64,000 nt of DNA from Archilochus colubris (Eukaryota; Chordata; Aves; Apodiformes; Trochilidae): NCBI GenBank assembly GCA_023079485.1, contig CM041083.1, forward strand, positions 169,591,400-169,655,399. The letters run 5' to 3'. Both the position numbers and the translations under genes were made by a program. The first letter of the stretch is position 1. The number at the start of each line of letters is the position of its first letter. The notes under the pieces were generated by a model. That model ran no database searches and was not told the DNA's origin. It saw only the letters and a program-made list of their open reading frames with translations. Positions 13,267-25,600 of this stretch are shown here, piece by piece.

Positions 13267-13284
13267 TGTGTGTGTGTGTGTGTG
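13267..13284 (+). repeat. Short (TG)n tract in the TNFSF11 promoter
   Basis: A perfect TG dinucleotide run of about nine units, ending in TGTGGT. It lies about 65 bp upstream of the TATA box. Confidence 0.85.
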
Positions 13285-13295
13285 GTGGCGGCGGC

Positions 13296-13317
13296 GGGGA
13301 GGGAGGGAGGGTAGGGG
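13296..13317 (+). promoter_or_regulatory. G-quadruplex-type motif beside the TNFSF11 core promoter
   Basis: Five G runs of 3-4 bases are separated by loops of one or two bases on the plus strand, ending about 30 bp upstream of the TATA box. The short loops fit the classic G-quadruplex pattern. Folding is inferred. Confidence 0.65.
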
Positions 13318-13332
13318 CACCCCGCCCGGGGG

Positions 13333-13380
13333 CTGATTGGCCGCCCAGTTTATAAGAGGTGCCCGGTGGGGACAGTGGGA
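13333..13380 (+). promoter_or_regulatory. TNFSF11: TNFSF11 core promoter: inverted CCAAT box and TATA box
   Basis: GATTGG (13335-13340, an inverted CCAAT box) is followed by TTTATAAG (13349-13356), about 114-121 bp before the start codon. This spacing predicts initiation near 13378-13385. The pair sits inside a CpG-rich block with GC boxes (GGGGCGGG at 13071-13078, CCCGCCC at 13321-13327) and a TGTGGT RUNX-type core at 13281-13286. A CAAT plus TATA arrangement and RUNX2 elements have been described for mammalian RANKL promoters. The assignment here is by sequence match only. Confidence 0.75.
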
Positions 13381-13469
13381 TTGTTTGCCGAGGCTGGAGA
13401 GCTCCACGGAGCCGCTGGCCGCCTCTGGAGCCGTCCGAGCGGAGCGGAGGGGAGCGGTGGGGAGCTGAG
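13381..13469 (+). other. TNFSF11: TNFSF11 5' UTR (predicted)
   Basis: The segment runs between the predicted start of transcription (about 30 bp past the TATA box) and ATG 13470. It is GC-rich with no intron signal. The exact 5' end is inferred, not seen. Confidence 0.5.
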
Positions 13470-13694
13470 ATGCGGCGCGCCAGCCGAGACTACACCAAGT
13501 ACTTGCGCGGCTCCGAGGAGCTGGGCAGCGGCGCCGCCCACGAGAGCGCCCCGCCGCCCGCACCGCCGGCAGCCCCGCTGCCGGCACACCCGCACCCGCC
13601 GCCCGCGTCCCGCTCCCTCCTCGCCGCCCTCGTCCTCCTGGGGCTGGGGCAGGTGGTCTGCAGCGTGGCTCTCTTCCTCTACTTCCGAGCTCAG
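13470..13694 (+). CDS. TNFSF11: TNFSF11 coding exon 1 (cytoplasmic tail and membrane anchor)
   Basis: It encodes residues 1-75. The first 17 residues are the conserved RANKL N-terminus. Residues 27-46 are mostly Pro, Ala and His, encoded by very GC-rich DNA. Residues 49-72 form a hydrophobic helix containing [14 protein letters not shown], the signal anchor of a type II protein. The exon ends CAG|GTAAGC at 13694/13695 in phase 0. The same frame is open upstream to 13359, but those upstream residues do not resemble the family, so ATG 13470 is preferred. Confidence 0.96.
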
Positions 13695-16600
13695 GTAAGC
13701 GGAGCCTCCGCTGGTCCCCAGAGACGGGGTGAAGGGGGAGGTGCAGCCCCTTCCCGCCTTGGCGGTGGGAGTTGGGCGCTGGCAGCCGCCCCGTGAGGGA
13801 GCGGCCGGGCAGGGCGGGAGCGCGCACCTCGCAGCCTTTTCGGAAGAGGCGAAAGGTGCTGGCGTCAGTGGGCTTGAGGAGATAAATTTAAAAAAAAAGG
13901 AGAGAACGATTCTATCTGACTCTGGATTTGGCCCGACTGGAAGGTTCTCAGGACCCTGCAGGCCTTTGCCGTGTCCCGGTTATGGAGCTGCTGTTATGGA
14001 GCTGAGGTGATCTGTACCTGAAGGGTGCCTAGAGGAAGGCTGGAGAGAGATTTTTTACAAAGGCATGTAGTGATACGAGAAGGAGTAATGGCTTTAAACT
14101 GGGAGAGTTTACATTTAGATGAGTGGTGAGACACTGGCGTGGGTTGTCCAGGGAAGTTGTGGATGTCTCCTGCCTGGAAGTGTTCAAGGCCAGGTTGGAT
14201 GCGGCTCTGAGCAACATGGTCTGGTGGGAGGTGCCCCTGCCCATGGCAGGTGGCATGGATCCAAGTGATCTTTAAGGTCCCTTCCAACCCCAACCATGAT
14301 TATGGGTGGTATTTGATCTCAGTGGTGCATACTAAGGTACAGGGTTTCTCAGCAAGGTTGGATGCCATGGGGCCCTGACTTGGGAAGCAGCTTAATGACC
14401 CTTCACACGGAGTCTCTTGGGGCTTTGGTTTTTAATCACCCACTGTCAGTTATTCACTGGAGAGTAGTTTGACCAGGCTGAGGTCTTTTGCCACCAGGAA
14501 AAATGTCTTCAAGGGAAAAAAAAAAAAAAAAAAAAAAGCCAACACACAACACCTCTTGGGATCGTTTGTCCTTCAGACTTCTCTGGGTCACTGCAGAGTG
14601 GGGTCTTTGCCTTCGTGGCATCATCCGGAGTTGCCCTCTGTAGCTCAGGAGCTCATTTCTGGGAGAGAGCGGCCCCTCACTCTCCAGGCCACAAGTCTGC
14701 CAGGGGATGCATCTGAAGAGGCAGCGGTGTGCATGGAAAGGAGCATAGGGAGGTATTGCTGCGGGGGAGATAAGGTGAGAGGCGGTTAGGATTTCGGAGA
14801 GAAGAGCAGTCTGCTTCTTGGAAACAGCTCGGCTGGCTGCCTGGATTCAGTCACTGCTGCATCTCCTACCCACTGTGGCTGAGCCCTCTCGGAGGAAGTG
14901 GGGGACTGCTGGCTGGTTGCTGCTCAGGGCTGGGTGTCAGCTTTCTGCTCAGCTTCTTCATCAAATATGAATTCTGTTCACACAGGTCTCACTGCCTTCA
15001 TGGAAGTGGTACTTCTGTTGTGTGTACTTTCCATTTGAAGTCAGAGGGGAGTGGAAACCTGTTTCTTTCGGTTTACTTTCGAGGTAGATGCGCTTGATCT
15101 TGATGTAGCGGTCTGGATTTCTGAGCAATGTGCACTCCAAAAACAGGTGTTGCACAAACCTGTGCTCACTTAAACGGATGGATGACTATCAAAGATACAG
15201 TAACGATGCTGATCATTTATTATGCAGACCAGGTCGTATTTTCTTACTGACAATGGCTTTGTGTTTGCCATTGTAACAAAAAATAAAACAGAACAGCAAT
15301 AGAGTACTTAGTTAATCACATCCCGAATGCTTCAGAAGAGTGACATTTAATTTCTGGGGCTCATTGTAAAGTAGCTTAAAGCTCCTTGTTTGCTTGACAA
15401 TGAAATAAATTAATGGCTACTTCAGCTTGTGGCCAAGAAATGTTTTTCAGTCCACATCTGCATGAATTTGAAAAAATGACTGTGTCAGAACGTAGCTCAT
15501 AAAAATGCACAGCTATACATTGATTAGTAGGCAAGAGAGCTGTTGCAATCAAAACAACTAATCCAAGTGTACTTCTTGAAAACCCTGTATTTCCATTCTT
15601 CTTACCTTCCACCCCCTTATTAAAGATCCTTACTGATAGGTTTATGTCAGTGCTTCACTCATTACAAACAAAAGGGAAAGAGCTTTCTTACCATAATGAC
15701 TATTTTTCTTCTGCTAGCTTGATTTAAAAAATTACATAGCCTCGGTGTAATTCTGCCTTTGGCAGCTTAATTCTTGCCAGTTTCACGTTCCTGTAGATCT
15801 AGAATAATGCTGTTGGATGGAGTTCTTTGTAAACTAACTTCTGAAACATCTAAAAGAGATCAAGTAGCAAGATGTAGATTTAACTGAAGTCATTCCCTGA
15901 AAAATTTCTGATGGAGAAAATGTCTCCTTTGCTATCACTGAAAATTAGAATAATAAATATACTTTGGCAGTAAGTAATACACAATAATAAGGTAATCAAT
16001 ATCTGTTCCTCTATTTCCTGATGTGAAATAAGATAGATGGAAACATATGCTAGGTCCTACAGAAGTTAAGTCTTAGCTGAGTCTCTTACAGGTTGTTTTA
16101 TCTACATGGGACATAATCTGACCTCTTTCTTTTGAAAAGATTGCTGTCAAATTTAGTTTTAATAATCTTATCTAAAATTGTACTTTTAATAACAGAAGCA
16201 TTGAGTATTTTGTTAAAATAATGGGAAGTTAATAATACGAGCTGTGCATCAAAAGATTTTAGTGACTTGCTTAGTGAATTAACCAAACATGAATTAGAAA
16301 GCTAATAAAAAAAGTTACATGTTTTACAAGTTCTTAAAAACCCTACTGAAGAGCCTCAGTAAACTCTGACTCAGTAAACTCTGACTCAGTTTTACCGTAC
16401 ACATTTTATCTGTATTTGCATAAAATCATTTGGGCTGGATCATGACACAGTAGAAGCTGAGACAATAGCTGAGGTTTTGGTTTTTCCTTAGGTTTTGTTT
16501 ACTTTGTGGCTTGAGAATTTGGAATTTCACAAGACACATAATTAAGACTGACACTAGGTTTTCATGGGTAAACACTTCTGTGGCCAAGAAATAATGCAGC

Positions 16601-19600
16601 ATAATGCAAAGGAGACAATGAGCTAATACATCTAAAAAGAAAGAAAAACCTAAGAAATTAATTTTACCAGTGTCCCAGTAGCAGTGTTCTGAAATGTAAA
16701 AAACATTTAAGATGTTCTGGCTTTTCTTCTTGGACCATGCAACATACTGAATCCAAGAAATTAAACACTAACAAAATGTATTGGTTTTGAGTGTCTGTAC
16801 TTCATGAGGAATATTAGCTCATGGTGAATGAAAATGCCATGAAAGTTTAGTTAGATACTTGGGGCAGCTAGAGATCATGATGTAATAGAGACTCATGCAC
16901 AGCACTTTCATGAGTAAATGCTAAAGTATTGCTTCCCAGAGTGTTTAAACTCTTCTTTCCGGCCCATTTCCTTAATGTACTGAGATCATAAAAGGGTGGG
17001 AATTTGGGTCTAAAACTGACTGAACTGAAGGGCAGTGGAACAAGCTGGAAACGCTCAACCAGATGTGGGGGCTGGATGTCTTAACTCCCATAGTTTAACC
17101 TTGAAGTCCCAAGATTTTCCATTTTTCCCATTTGAAAAAAAAGTCTGCGATGCCAATGTTAAGTATTCTACCATACTAAAAAATTCACACAAATAGGGAA
17201 GTCATATTTTTATTGTCATTTCATGCATCTGCAGAATTTTGACTTTCCTTATGGTGTGTTTTGAAACAATCATCTTTTAGACTTCATCTGAAGTTTTGGG
17301 AATGTTCTAGAGCAGTGGCCAACAGAAAACAGCTTGCTGGGAGCCAATACCACTTTTTTGGACTCCTGGAAGGGCCCCTCTGGTGGTTAAGAAAGATCAT
17401 GGAGTACCAAGTTTATTAGTTTAATTTTGAATTGTTTACTTTTTGAAATTAGTTTAAGTTTGAAAATAAGTGTAAGTATAAATGTTTTTTGTAAGCAGTA
17501 AATTTAGTGTAAGGAGTAAATACAGAATGAGATACTGTAGCATTGCATAACTGAGGCAACATTTAATAGGTAAAGATGGCTGGAACACTTTTTATCTTTT
17601 AAAATCAATGTTTTTAACATTGGAAAGTTTGTTTCTAATTATTTAAATTCATTTGGTTGTATTCTCAGTGCTGGAGCTCACTTGGCTGCCCCGAGTTAAA
17701 TGAAAACAGTCTGAAGGTGCAACTAGAATGATGAAAATTAAGGGGCACCAAATATTATCTGATTCCTAGGTCATACACAATGGATGGATTCTCAATAATA
17801 AAAAAATAAATTAAACACTCCTTTTATTACATAGGTTGCTATCTATAGGGAATTTAGCTTACTCAATGTGTTATAAATCTTTTTCCAATGTTTTTTTGTT
17901 TTTTGGACTGTTTTGTTGAGGTTTGTTTTTTTTTTTGATCTTGATGTTTCTTCCAGGTAATAAACCTTAAGGACTTCATGCTGAAGGTCTCTGTGTGTTG
18001 CAGGTTAGCTTCCTGTAGACCATTCTGGTGTTTCATCTGGCTCTTTAGAAGTTCTGCTCATAACTTCTCAGAAGAACTTTTCTCCTTGAAAGTTTTTCTT
18101 TGCATCACTTCTTGCCCACAGTCAGTGCTTGGTAATGTCTGTTTACAACCGTGGTGGTTCAATACATGTTCTTTATAAAGTTATAAGACACAGGTTTTCT
18201 GAGAATGCCTTTTCAGACAAGCAAGCTAAGGTCCCTGGTTAAATGTGGTGAAGACTACTATTCTTTGAAAAAGGTAAGGGCAATCAGGTGGGTGAGATAG
18301 TCTGAAGATCTGAGCTTTACCTTATCAAGCACTGGATCTCTATAGAGACTTGCATGTCTCAGGATGTGATGCTGCACAGCTTTAAGTTGCTGAAGTGTTT
18401 CCATTAAGGCTTAAATCTTTTAACTGAAGGCACAGAGATTTTGGCTGTCTTAAGGCTTCAGCAGGTAAACTTTGATTTCAGTAAGTGCTTCTGTACAATC
18501 TGCTGCTACAGTTCTAGCAGAGACTGATTGCTGATGGGTGAGAGCTGTCTTTGCTACTTATGATTTGCCATGGTGGATACTCAGGCCTTGACAAATTTCA
18601 TGGTCTTTGTGTTGTAAAACCTTGTTTTCTTGTCTACTTCTCAGAAGATAAGTTTAAATAAATCCAAAACTGGGATGATAGTTTCTTGCTAGCAGAATTG
18701 CTGATAAAAATAAGTATCTACTGGCAGTTATGTGCTGTGGCTATCTCTCTTCTCTCTTGTGGTGCATTTGGAGGGATTTAAGGGACATCTGCTGAAGACC
18801 CTAATCCCTTCAGGTCTCAAACAATCCCAAAGTAAAAGGCTGAGTCTGGAACAATGGGCTCTGTTTTGGGTCCCTCAGTACCAGAGGTGTATCAGCAAAC
18901 TGGGGAGAGTCCAGCAGAAGTCCACTGTGATTGGTAGGGACTACAGTCTACCAGAAATAGACAACTGGATTTTTTGAACCTCAAGAAGAACAGACTAAGA
19001 TGAGGGAAGTTAATCACCGTTTTTAGCTACCTGAACATGGAGCCAGGCTCTTCAGAAGTGTTCAGCAAAAACAAAAGACAGACAAATTGCAGCAAGGAGT
19101 ACTGTAACTGGACATCAAAACCAGTGCTTTTACACAATAAAAGTGATTAATTTGTAGCACAGTTTGCTAAGGGAGCTTGAAAGTAGCCTCCATTGATGCA
19201 CATTCCACCAAGGTTCTCTAGGCAAGGCTTTGACAAACCTGACCTAAGTTACAACTTGACCCTGCTTCAAGCAGGGATATGGACTAGGAACTACCAGAGG
19301 TACCTTCCAACATAGGTCATTCTGTGTTAACTGCCTTTTAGCAGCTGTTGGTAAACACTTTGTGCTTATTTATTTTTTTCTTTCAGTTTCTGTTTGATTT
19401 TCTGTGTTCTGGATACTAGTGAGAGTTTCAGGGGAAGATGTTTTATGAGTTCAGTTTTACAGTAGTTAAAGCTAGTACTGCCTTCCTGCTGTTTTCATAG
19501 AATGGTAGAATGGTTTGGACTGGAAGGGACCTCAGTTTCATTCCTATGCTTGTCCTGGCTCTGGTGCTTGTCTGATACCTGGAGTGAGTTGGTTTCAGGG

Positions 19601-22600
19601 TGCTAATCTTATCTAATCTAATCTTTCAGGGAATTAAGCAACCAAAATTCATCCCAGGTTAATGATGTATAGAAGTGGAGACTGAGAACCAGGAATTAAG
19701 TTTTGCGGTGAAGATGAAACCACAAAGGTGTTAGTTTTGATTGCTTCAGCTGTTACTGGGGCTGCACTGTGCTAGCTGACTTTAGAAGTCATTAGTGTAG
19801 TTTTTTTAATCCTTAATTCATGGAGCTGTAGTGGCTACACTTGGATTTTCTTTTGTGTTAGGCTGTTGTCAGGCCACCCAAGGAAGGTGTTGCAGCCTCC
19901 AAGATGTAACTCATCTCCACCCTTCAGCATAAAGCTGTGTTACCTTCTGATCTTCAGATGAACCTTTTTTGACCTGTCTTATTCCAAATCTGCAGGGATA
20001 ACCGAGGCAGCTAAACCTAGTCACGGGGGCTGACACTGATCTGAGAGAATCAGGCAAATAGCTCTCATCTGGGAAGTTCAGCAGAAAGATGATGGTGGAG
20101 GAGGCTGCATCTGTGCAACAAATGTTTCTCTGCAGGATGTTCCTGTTGGGTGGCTGCCTGGGCGGTGTGGGCTTAAGTTCACTTCTGTCATCCTAATCTT
20201 ACGCTTTTAAATCTTTTGGGGGGTCAAGAAGTCAATTTTATATTTGTGTGAACAAATAATACAATGTGTATGATTCACTCTGTCTGTTTTATGTTCTGCA
20301 AAACTTCTTTTGAGATTCAGTTTTGTTCAGTGTCATGTTGAAGGAAACTGGATGCTGGTCAGGCACTATCCATAATATCTTGGCATTCCTTCATTGTGAT
20401 TGCAAATAGTGTATTGTCTTTTGTAACTCTTAGATAAATTTGTTCCTTCCACTTTATGCAGGAAGATAGAAGTAAATGTTCTTTGTTAGACAGCTGACAG
20501 AAAACTTAGACAAGGTTATGAGTGCACAAACCCTTCAAGCCTAAAGTAAAAGTGCAGTAAGTACAAGATGAGAAAACAATTGCTGAGAGTCTTAAGCTAT
20601 CTCTCAAAGATGGTGTGGTCTATATCTCTTGAGTGTAAAGTATATGGAGTGTGGGGAGGGAGGATGAAATGGCTTAAATAATGTTTGCTCAGTTAAACTC
20701 AGCCGTGGCACAGATTGTAATCCATGAAATAACCTTCCAATTTATCCACCTGGCAGGAGTATTCTTCAGGAGTATTCTAAACTGTATGTGTATTCTAAAG
20801 TGTATTTGATTCAATCACAAAGACTGATCACTAAAAATATCTCCCAGATTATAGATTTAACAGTCTTTGTCCCTTGATGCAGAGGTGTCCTGTGGTACAG
20901 TTTTATCATCTTTTGGTCTTTCTGAATTTGTGCTGTCTTACCTGGTGACTGTTTTGTAGAATAATGCAGCAAAATAGTTTCACTGGGAATTGGCTTCTGC
21001 TCTTTTTCTCCATTTGAAAATGATGTCCTAGATATACATACTTTCATCTTGTTCCTCTGCTTGGCATTCGCATGCTGTCTGGCAAACTTTAGTTTTTACA
21101 GGTAGGATGACTGTGTATGTTGCCTGCTAAAATAACTGTGATACTGTAGTGAGTGGTCAAAAACTAGAATTCAGGATTTGCTGTAAGAGTGTCTTTAATT
21201 TGTAATTGGTGTTTACTTTGTAAATTTGTGTAATTTGTCTTCATTTTTTGAAAGCCAGTTATCCAATCTAAGCTAATGAACTAGCCAGCTCCAGAAGATA
21301 ATTCATTCTCCTATCTCACCTGCTTGTTAGATAAAATAGAGCTTCATGGGGGAAATTTTTCTGCCTTCACTGTTTACAGTGAAAATTTAAATAATAAACT
21401 TAGCTAGATGTCAGACTTTTAGATGGCTGAAAGTTATGGCTGACTTAAGCGATCTTAATGTGTCTTGGACAGACACTTAAAACTGTGGTTATTTATCTTT
21501 ATTTCAGATGGACCCTACTAGGATTTCTAAAGAACATGCACACTGTGTCAGAACACTTTTTGGACATCAAGAAAACACAGATTTGCATGATACATCCTTT
21601 GAAAATCAAGAAGTGAAATTAATGCCAGAATCATGTAGAAGCATGAAACAGGCTCTCCAAAGAGCTGTGCAGAAGGTAAGTGACAGACAGACTGTGTTAC
21701 TTTATTTAGTGCTCCTGTTTCACTTAGAGCAATTTTTCTAATATCTCTATTCAGAGGTAAGTTCTAGAAAGTAATTTCTGATATTTGGGGAATACCTGAC
21801 TTTGCATTCAGGGTGATTACTATATTTGCTCACGAAGCTAGTAGTGCTTAACAAATTCAGTATTCAAACACATTTTATTTTTTATTTTCTTTAAGTAAGA
21901 GGACTTTAACATACACCAAGGAAACTATGATTGCACTTATTTTTTTCGTTTTTCTGACATTTGGATAGGCCCAGATGGTAGTAATTTATCCAAGTAAATT
22001 TGGATAGGTTTGCCCACAGTTTGAATGTTCATAAAAAGGAGATATCCACTTTTTTTTTTTTTTCAAAGCAGTCTTCCTGACTGTTTCTGACAAGATTTTT
22101 TTCCAAGTCAAGATCATCAGCAAGCAAAATACTGCCTGAAAGACAGAGATTACATTTGCTCTTACTTCCTCTTGCTTCTTACTCTCTGCAACCCGGAGTA
22201 GGGATAGTAACTCCTTTTTCTTTTTTTTTTTTTTTTTTCTTCTCCCCACTTTGCTTGTTCTCTCTTGTTTGCAAACCATTCCTACACTGGCAGAAGAGCT
22301 GCTTTGCCATAGCATGTAGCAGCTGCTTTGGCCAGCAGCTGAGAATGACACCTTGATCACAGACACAAATAACAGTAGCTAAACAAGTCAGCCCCTGTGA
22401 AGAAGCCTGGGCAAGCTGGATTTATATCACAACCACCTGTTACTGCAGTTACTGCCTTTGATATCTTTGTGTGTTCGTGGCAGTGTTTAGTGCTAATTGC
22501 AAGCTATTTAAAAGCTGAATGTCTGCTGTGGCATTTGGTTTTCCTGGCTTGCCCAGGTCCATTACTACTGCTTCACATCTGTCTAAGACTCAGTTTTTCA

Positions 22601-25600
22601 TAAAGGATGCTACACTAGATTGACCTGGGCTCATGTACACTTTACAGAATAAATTGTACTTGAGTTAATTATATGGTAATTATATGCATTAGCATTAATT
22701 CTGCTAATGCTTGCTTTTAATGGAGTACCCCAAGTGACTGATCGTTTTGTCAACAAAATTTAAACCTACAAGTTCATCTCTTGGCCTGCTTGCAAGCCAT
22801 CTTCTTGAAAATCTTCAGGGGTAAAAAAAAATAATTTAACTCTAGGATATGTTCTAGCATTTTATAAGCTGTCTCACACTACACTTAATTCCTCTTGTGT
22901 TCTGGTAGTAGACTGCTTGTCTCTGCAGCTCTCATGACAGAGTGAGGAGCTTGTTACAGTAAGTGAATGGGAAGCCCTATATTCTGGTCCTTTGCTGCTG
23001 GTTACTCAACATAGGCATTTGCTTTACTTGAGGCTTCATATCCAGCCATGCTGGATGGAGGTTAAATGCTGCAATGTCTGTGGCCAAGATAAATAGTGAG
23101 TAGGGATAACTTTTTTATCTGATGACCATTAGTTTGAGAACAATAAAATTCCCCTTGCCAAAATAATCAGACTCTGAATTTCCTTTGAACGCAGCAGAAT
23201 CTATAAAGCAGCTGGGTCAGAGTTCTGGATGCTTTGTCATCATGAATTGATGACAATGAAAAACAGGAAAATATTTGCATCTTTTTGGTTTATCAGAGAA
23301 GTGAAAGAAATGGTGTTAAGGCAAAATTGTACCTTATGTTCTGGAAGCTCTGCCTTTCATTGGCTCAGAAGGGCAGAGATGCAGTTGAATTTTACTTCCA
23401 GTTGTGCTTGTCCTTTATATGTAGTAGTGCAACTAATGGGACTTGAAAGAGATTTTCTACCCTCTGTGCTTTCTTCACTTTCCTGAAGGAGAATCTAACC
23501 CATGTGTGTGTTTTAAGTACAAGTATCCTTGTTTGAATTGGCAGCATGCTAAATGACTGAAAAGAAACACTTGAAAATACTGTTTAAGTTTTGTGATTTT
23601 TTTTTTTTTTTTAATATTTTGTATTTTGCAATTCAAGCTGTTCAGGAAATGAAAATAGACAACTTGCTTTTGCTCAGGCTTATGGTCTGGTTACTGCCTA
23701 TAGCTTACAGCTTACTGCACTGGTTCTCATCTGTTTTGTTTGCACACCTGTAGAGCTAGTACTTAAATCTGAAGCAGGGATTGATGTTGAAAATGAAAGT
23801 GCCTTGATGAAAACCAGTGTAGTAGGGCTGCAAGGCTGGATCTAGAAACATTTGTCCTCTGAAAAAATAGTGATAAAATATTTTAATAAAAAACTAATGG
23901 TAAATTCCTTAGCACATTTCAGGATGAAATTACTGCTCAGGGAGCAGCTTACTCAGTAGAAGTTAAATTTTCAGTATTGTGTACAGAATTTCAAGCAGAC
24001 AAATAAGTGTAAATAATACACTTATCCAGCCTGTCTGCTTCATTGCTTGCATGTAATGCTAAAACTTTTTGAGAGTCCAGGTACACTAACCACCCTTCTT
24101 ATGAAGTCTGTTACCAGCCTGAAAGAACTACAAACATGTCCTGGGACAATTCATAAGTAACTTTTCTTGGCAATACTCCTGGCTTCTAGCAGCTTGGGGA
24201 ATTCAGGAATAAACTACTCTCACATGGCAACAGAGTACTTCCAGTGCAGCACTTACACAGATCTATATACTTAAGAAAATTTAAAAGATGTGTAGTGATG
24301 GACAAAATCAAGTTTTCATGGGTGATTGCTTCAAGTTGTTAAAATTTCAGTTTCTATTCTGCCACCTTACATGGCTTTTTTTTTTTTTTTCCTGCAAGCA
24401 ATAGACTGGAGATGTGCAGATGTGCTGCTTAGGGACATGGTTTACTGCTGGACTTGGCAGTACTGGGTTAACAGTTGGACTTGATATTTTTAAAGGTCTT
24501 TTTCAACCTAAATTATTTTATGATTCTATAACTACTCCTTTGGATAGAGGTTGTAGTGCTGATATTTAAATTCTTCTCTGATGAATATTGGTTCATGTAC
24601 TCTGTTTCACTTCCTCCTTGACTGTCATACTTCAAATTGCTGCATTTTCTGCAAGATAACCAGGTTCTTCTTCCTCATATTAGCTGGACTTAAAACACTC
24701 AGATAGCAGAGGAAACAACTGCATATAAGAACTTTAGGATCACAGCTGAAGCAATACATGTATGTCCAAAAGGATTCTCTTCTGGGGCATCTCAAAAGTA
24801 GATACAGAAATACTGTAAAAGCCAAAGAAGAGGAAAAACTGTTCACAAATATCATGTGTTCAAATGTAGCCTTGTCTCTGCATCCTTAGCGTTGGAAATA
24901 ACCTGAGGATCAGGAGCTGTTTGGGCTTTTTTTGAAGAAGAAGAAGCTGAGATGTTAGGTGTTAAAACCTGCAGCCTGCAGTGTGTGAGGAAAGAGCAGT
25001 TTCCAACTTTCCAGAGGCTTGGAGCATGATTTAAGGTTTTAAAATGTGGAAGTTTTTTAGCTTCCCAATGGCCTCTTAAATGTTTTGGATGAAGGAAGAA
25101 AATTTTTTGTGACTGGATGCTTGTCTGCTGTTTAGACAGTGACTGCATGAAGTAGGCTGGAATGTGGGAAGCAGGCCAGCAGAGTTGACTTGGTGGGCAG
25201 TGATCAAGTGACACAAAAGTGTAGAGGTAGAACTTTATTTAAAACTAACAAAGTGGTGTGATTTTTGTGTAGAGATTTTTTTTTTTAATAACACAACAGC
25301 TTGGTAGTATGCATGGTTCTGTGGGTGAAGGTTTTAAGAAAATATTTTCTTGGTAATATTTCTGGTAATCTTTTGTCTGCAGTTTTCTTGCTGTTGTAAC
25401 TGTCTTAGTGACAGGTTTTGTTGAACTGTTTCTTCTTTCTTAATGGTAGTATGCCTTCTCATTAGGTATGAGATGCTTAAAGGCATTTGGGTGCTAGAGA
25501 GTGCAGCTGATACTTTAAAGATTTGGAAAATCCAAGCTCTTAATGCCTCGCAGTAAAGATGATGCCAGGGGATTTTCATAAACCCACCAAGAAGCCATGT

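Larger units (their letters stand above)
12870..13850. promoter_or_regulatory. CpG island over the TNFSF11 promoter and exon 1
   Basis: GC content and CpG frequency rise sharply here compared with the AT-rich flanks and stay high through the promoter, exon 1 and the first 150 bp of intron 1. The island contains the pentanucleotide array, several GC boxes and two G-run clusters. Its limits are judged by eye. Confidence 0.75.
13695..21507 (+). other. TNFSF11: TNFSF11 intron 1 (7.8 kb)
   Basis: It is bounded by GTAAGC and TTTCAG. It contains three CR1 pieces, a 22-base A run (14516-14537), and a 15-bp tandem repeat carrying two AP-1 consensus sites (16356-16390). The rest is AT-rich sequence in which I recognise nothing. 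Confidence 0.9.

Noticed and set aside
13036..13827. 263-codon minus-strand ORF with repeated Asp-Arg-Ile-Gly-Ser and similar plus-strand frames
   Set aside because: A product of the CCGAC/CCGAT array and CpG-island composition, antisense to TNFSF11 exon 1; stop codons are rare in such sequence.
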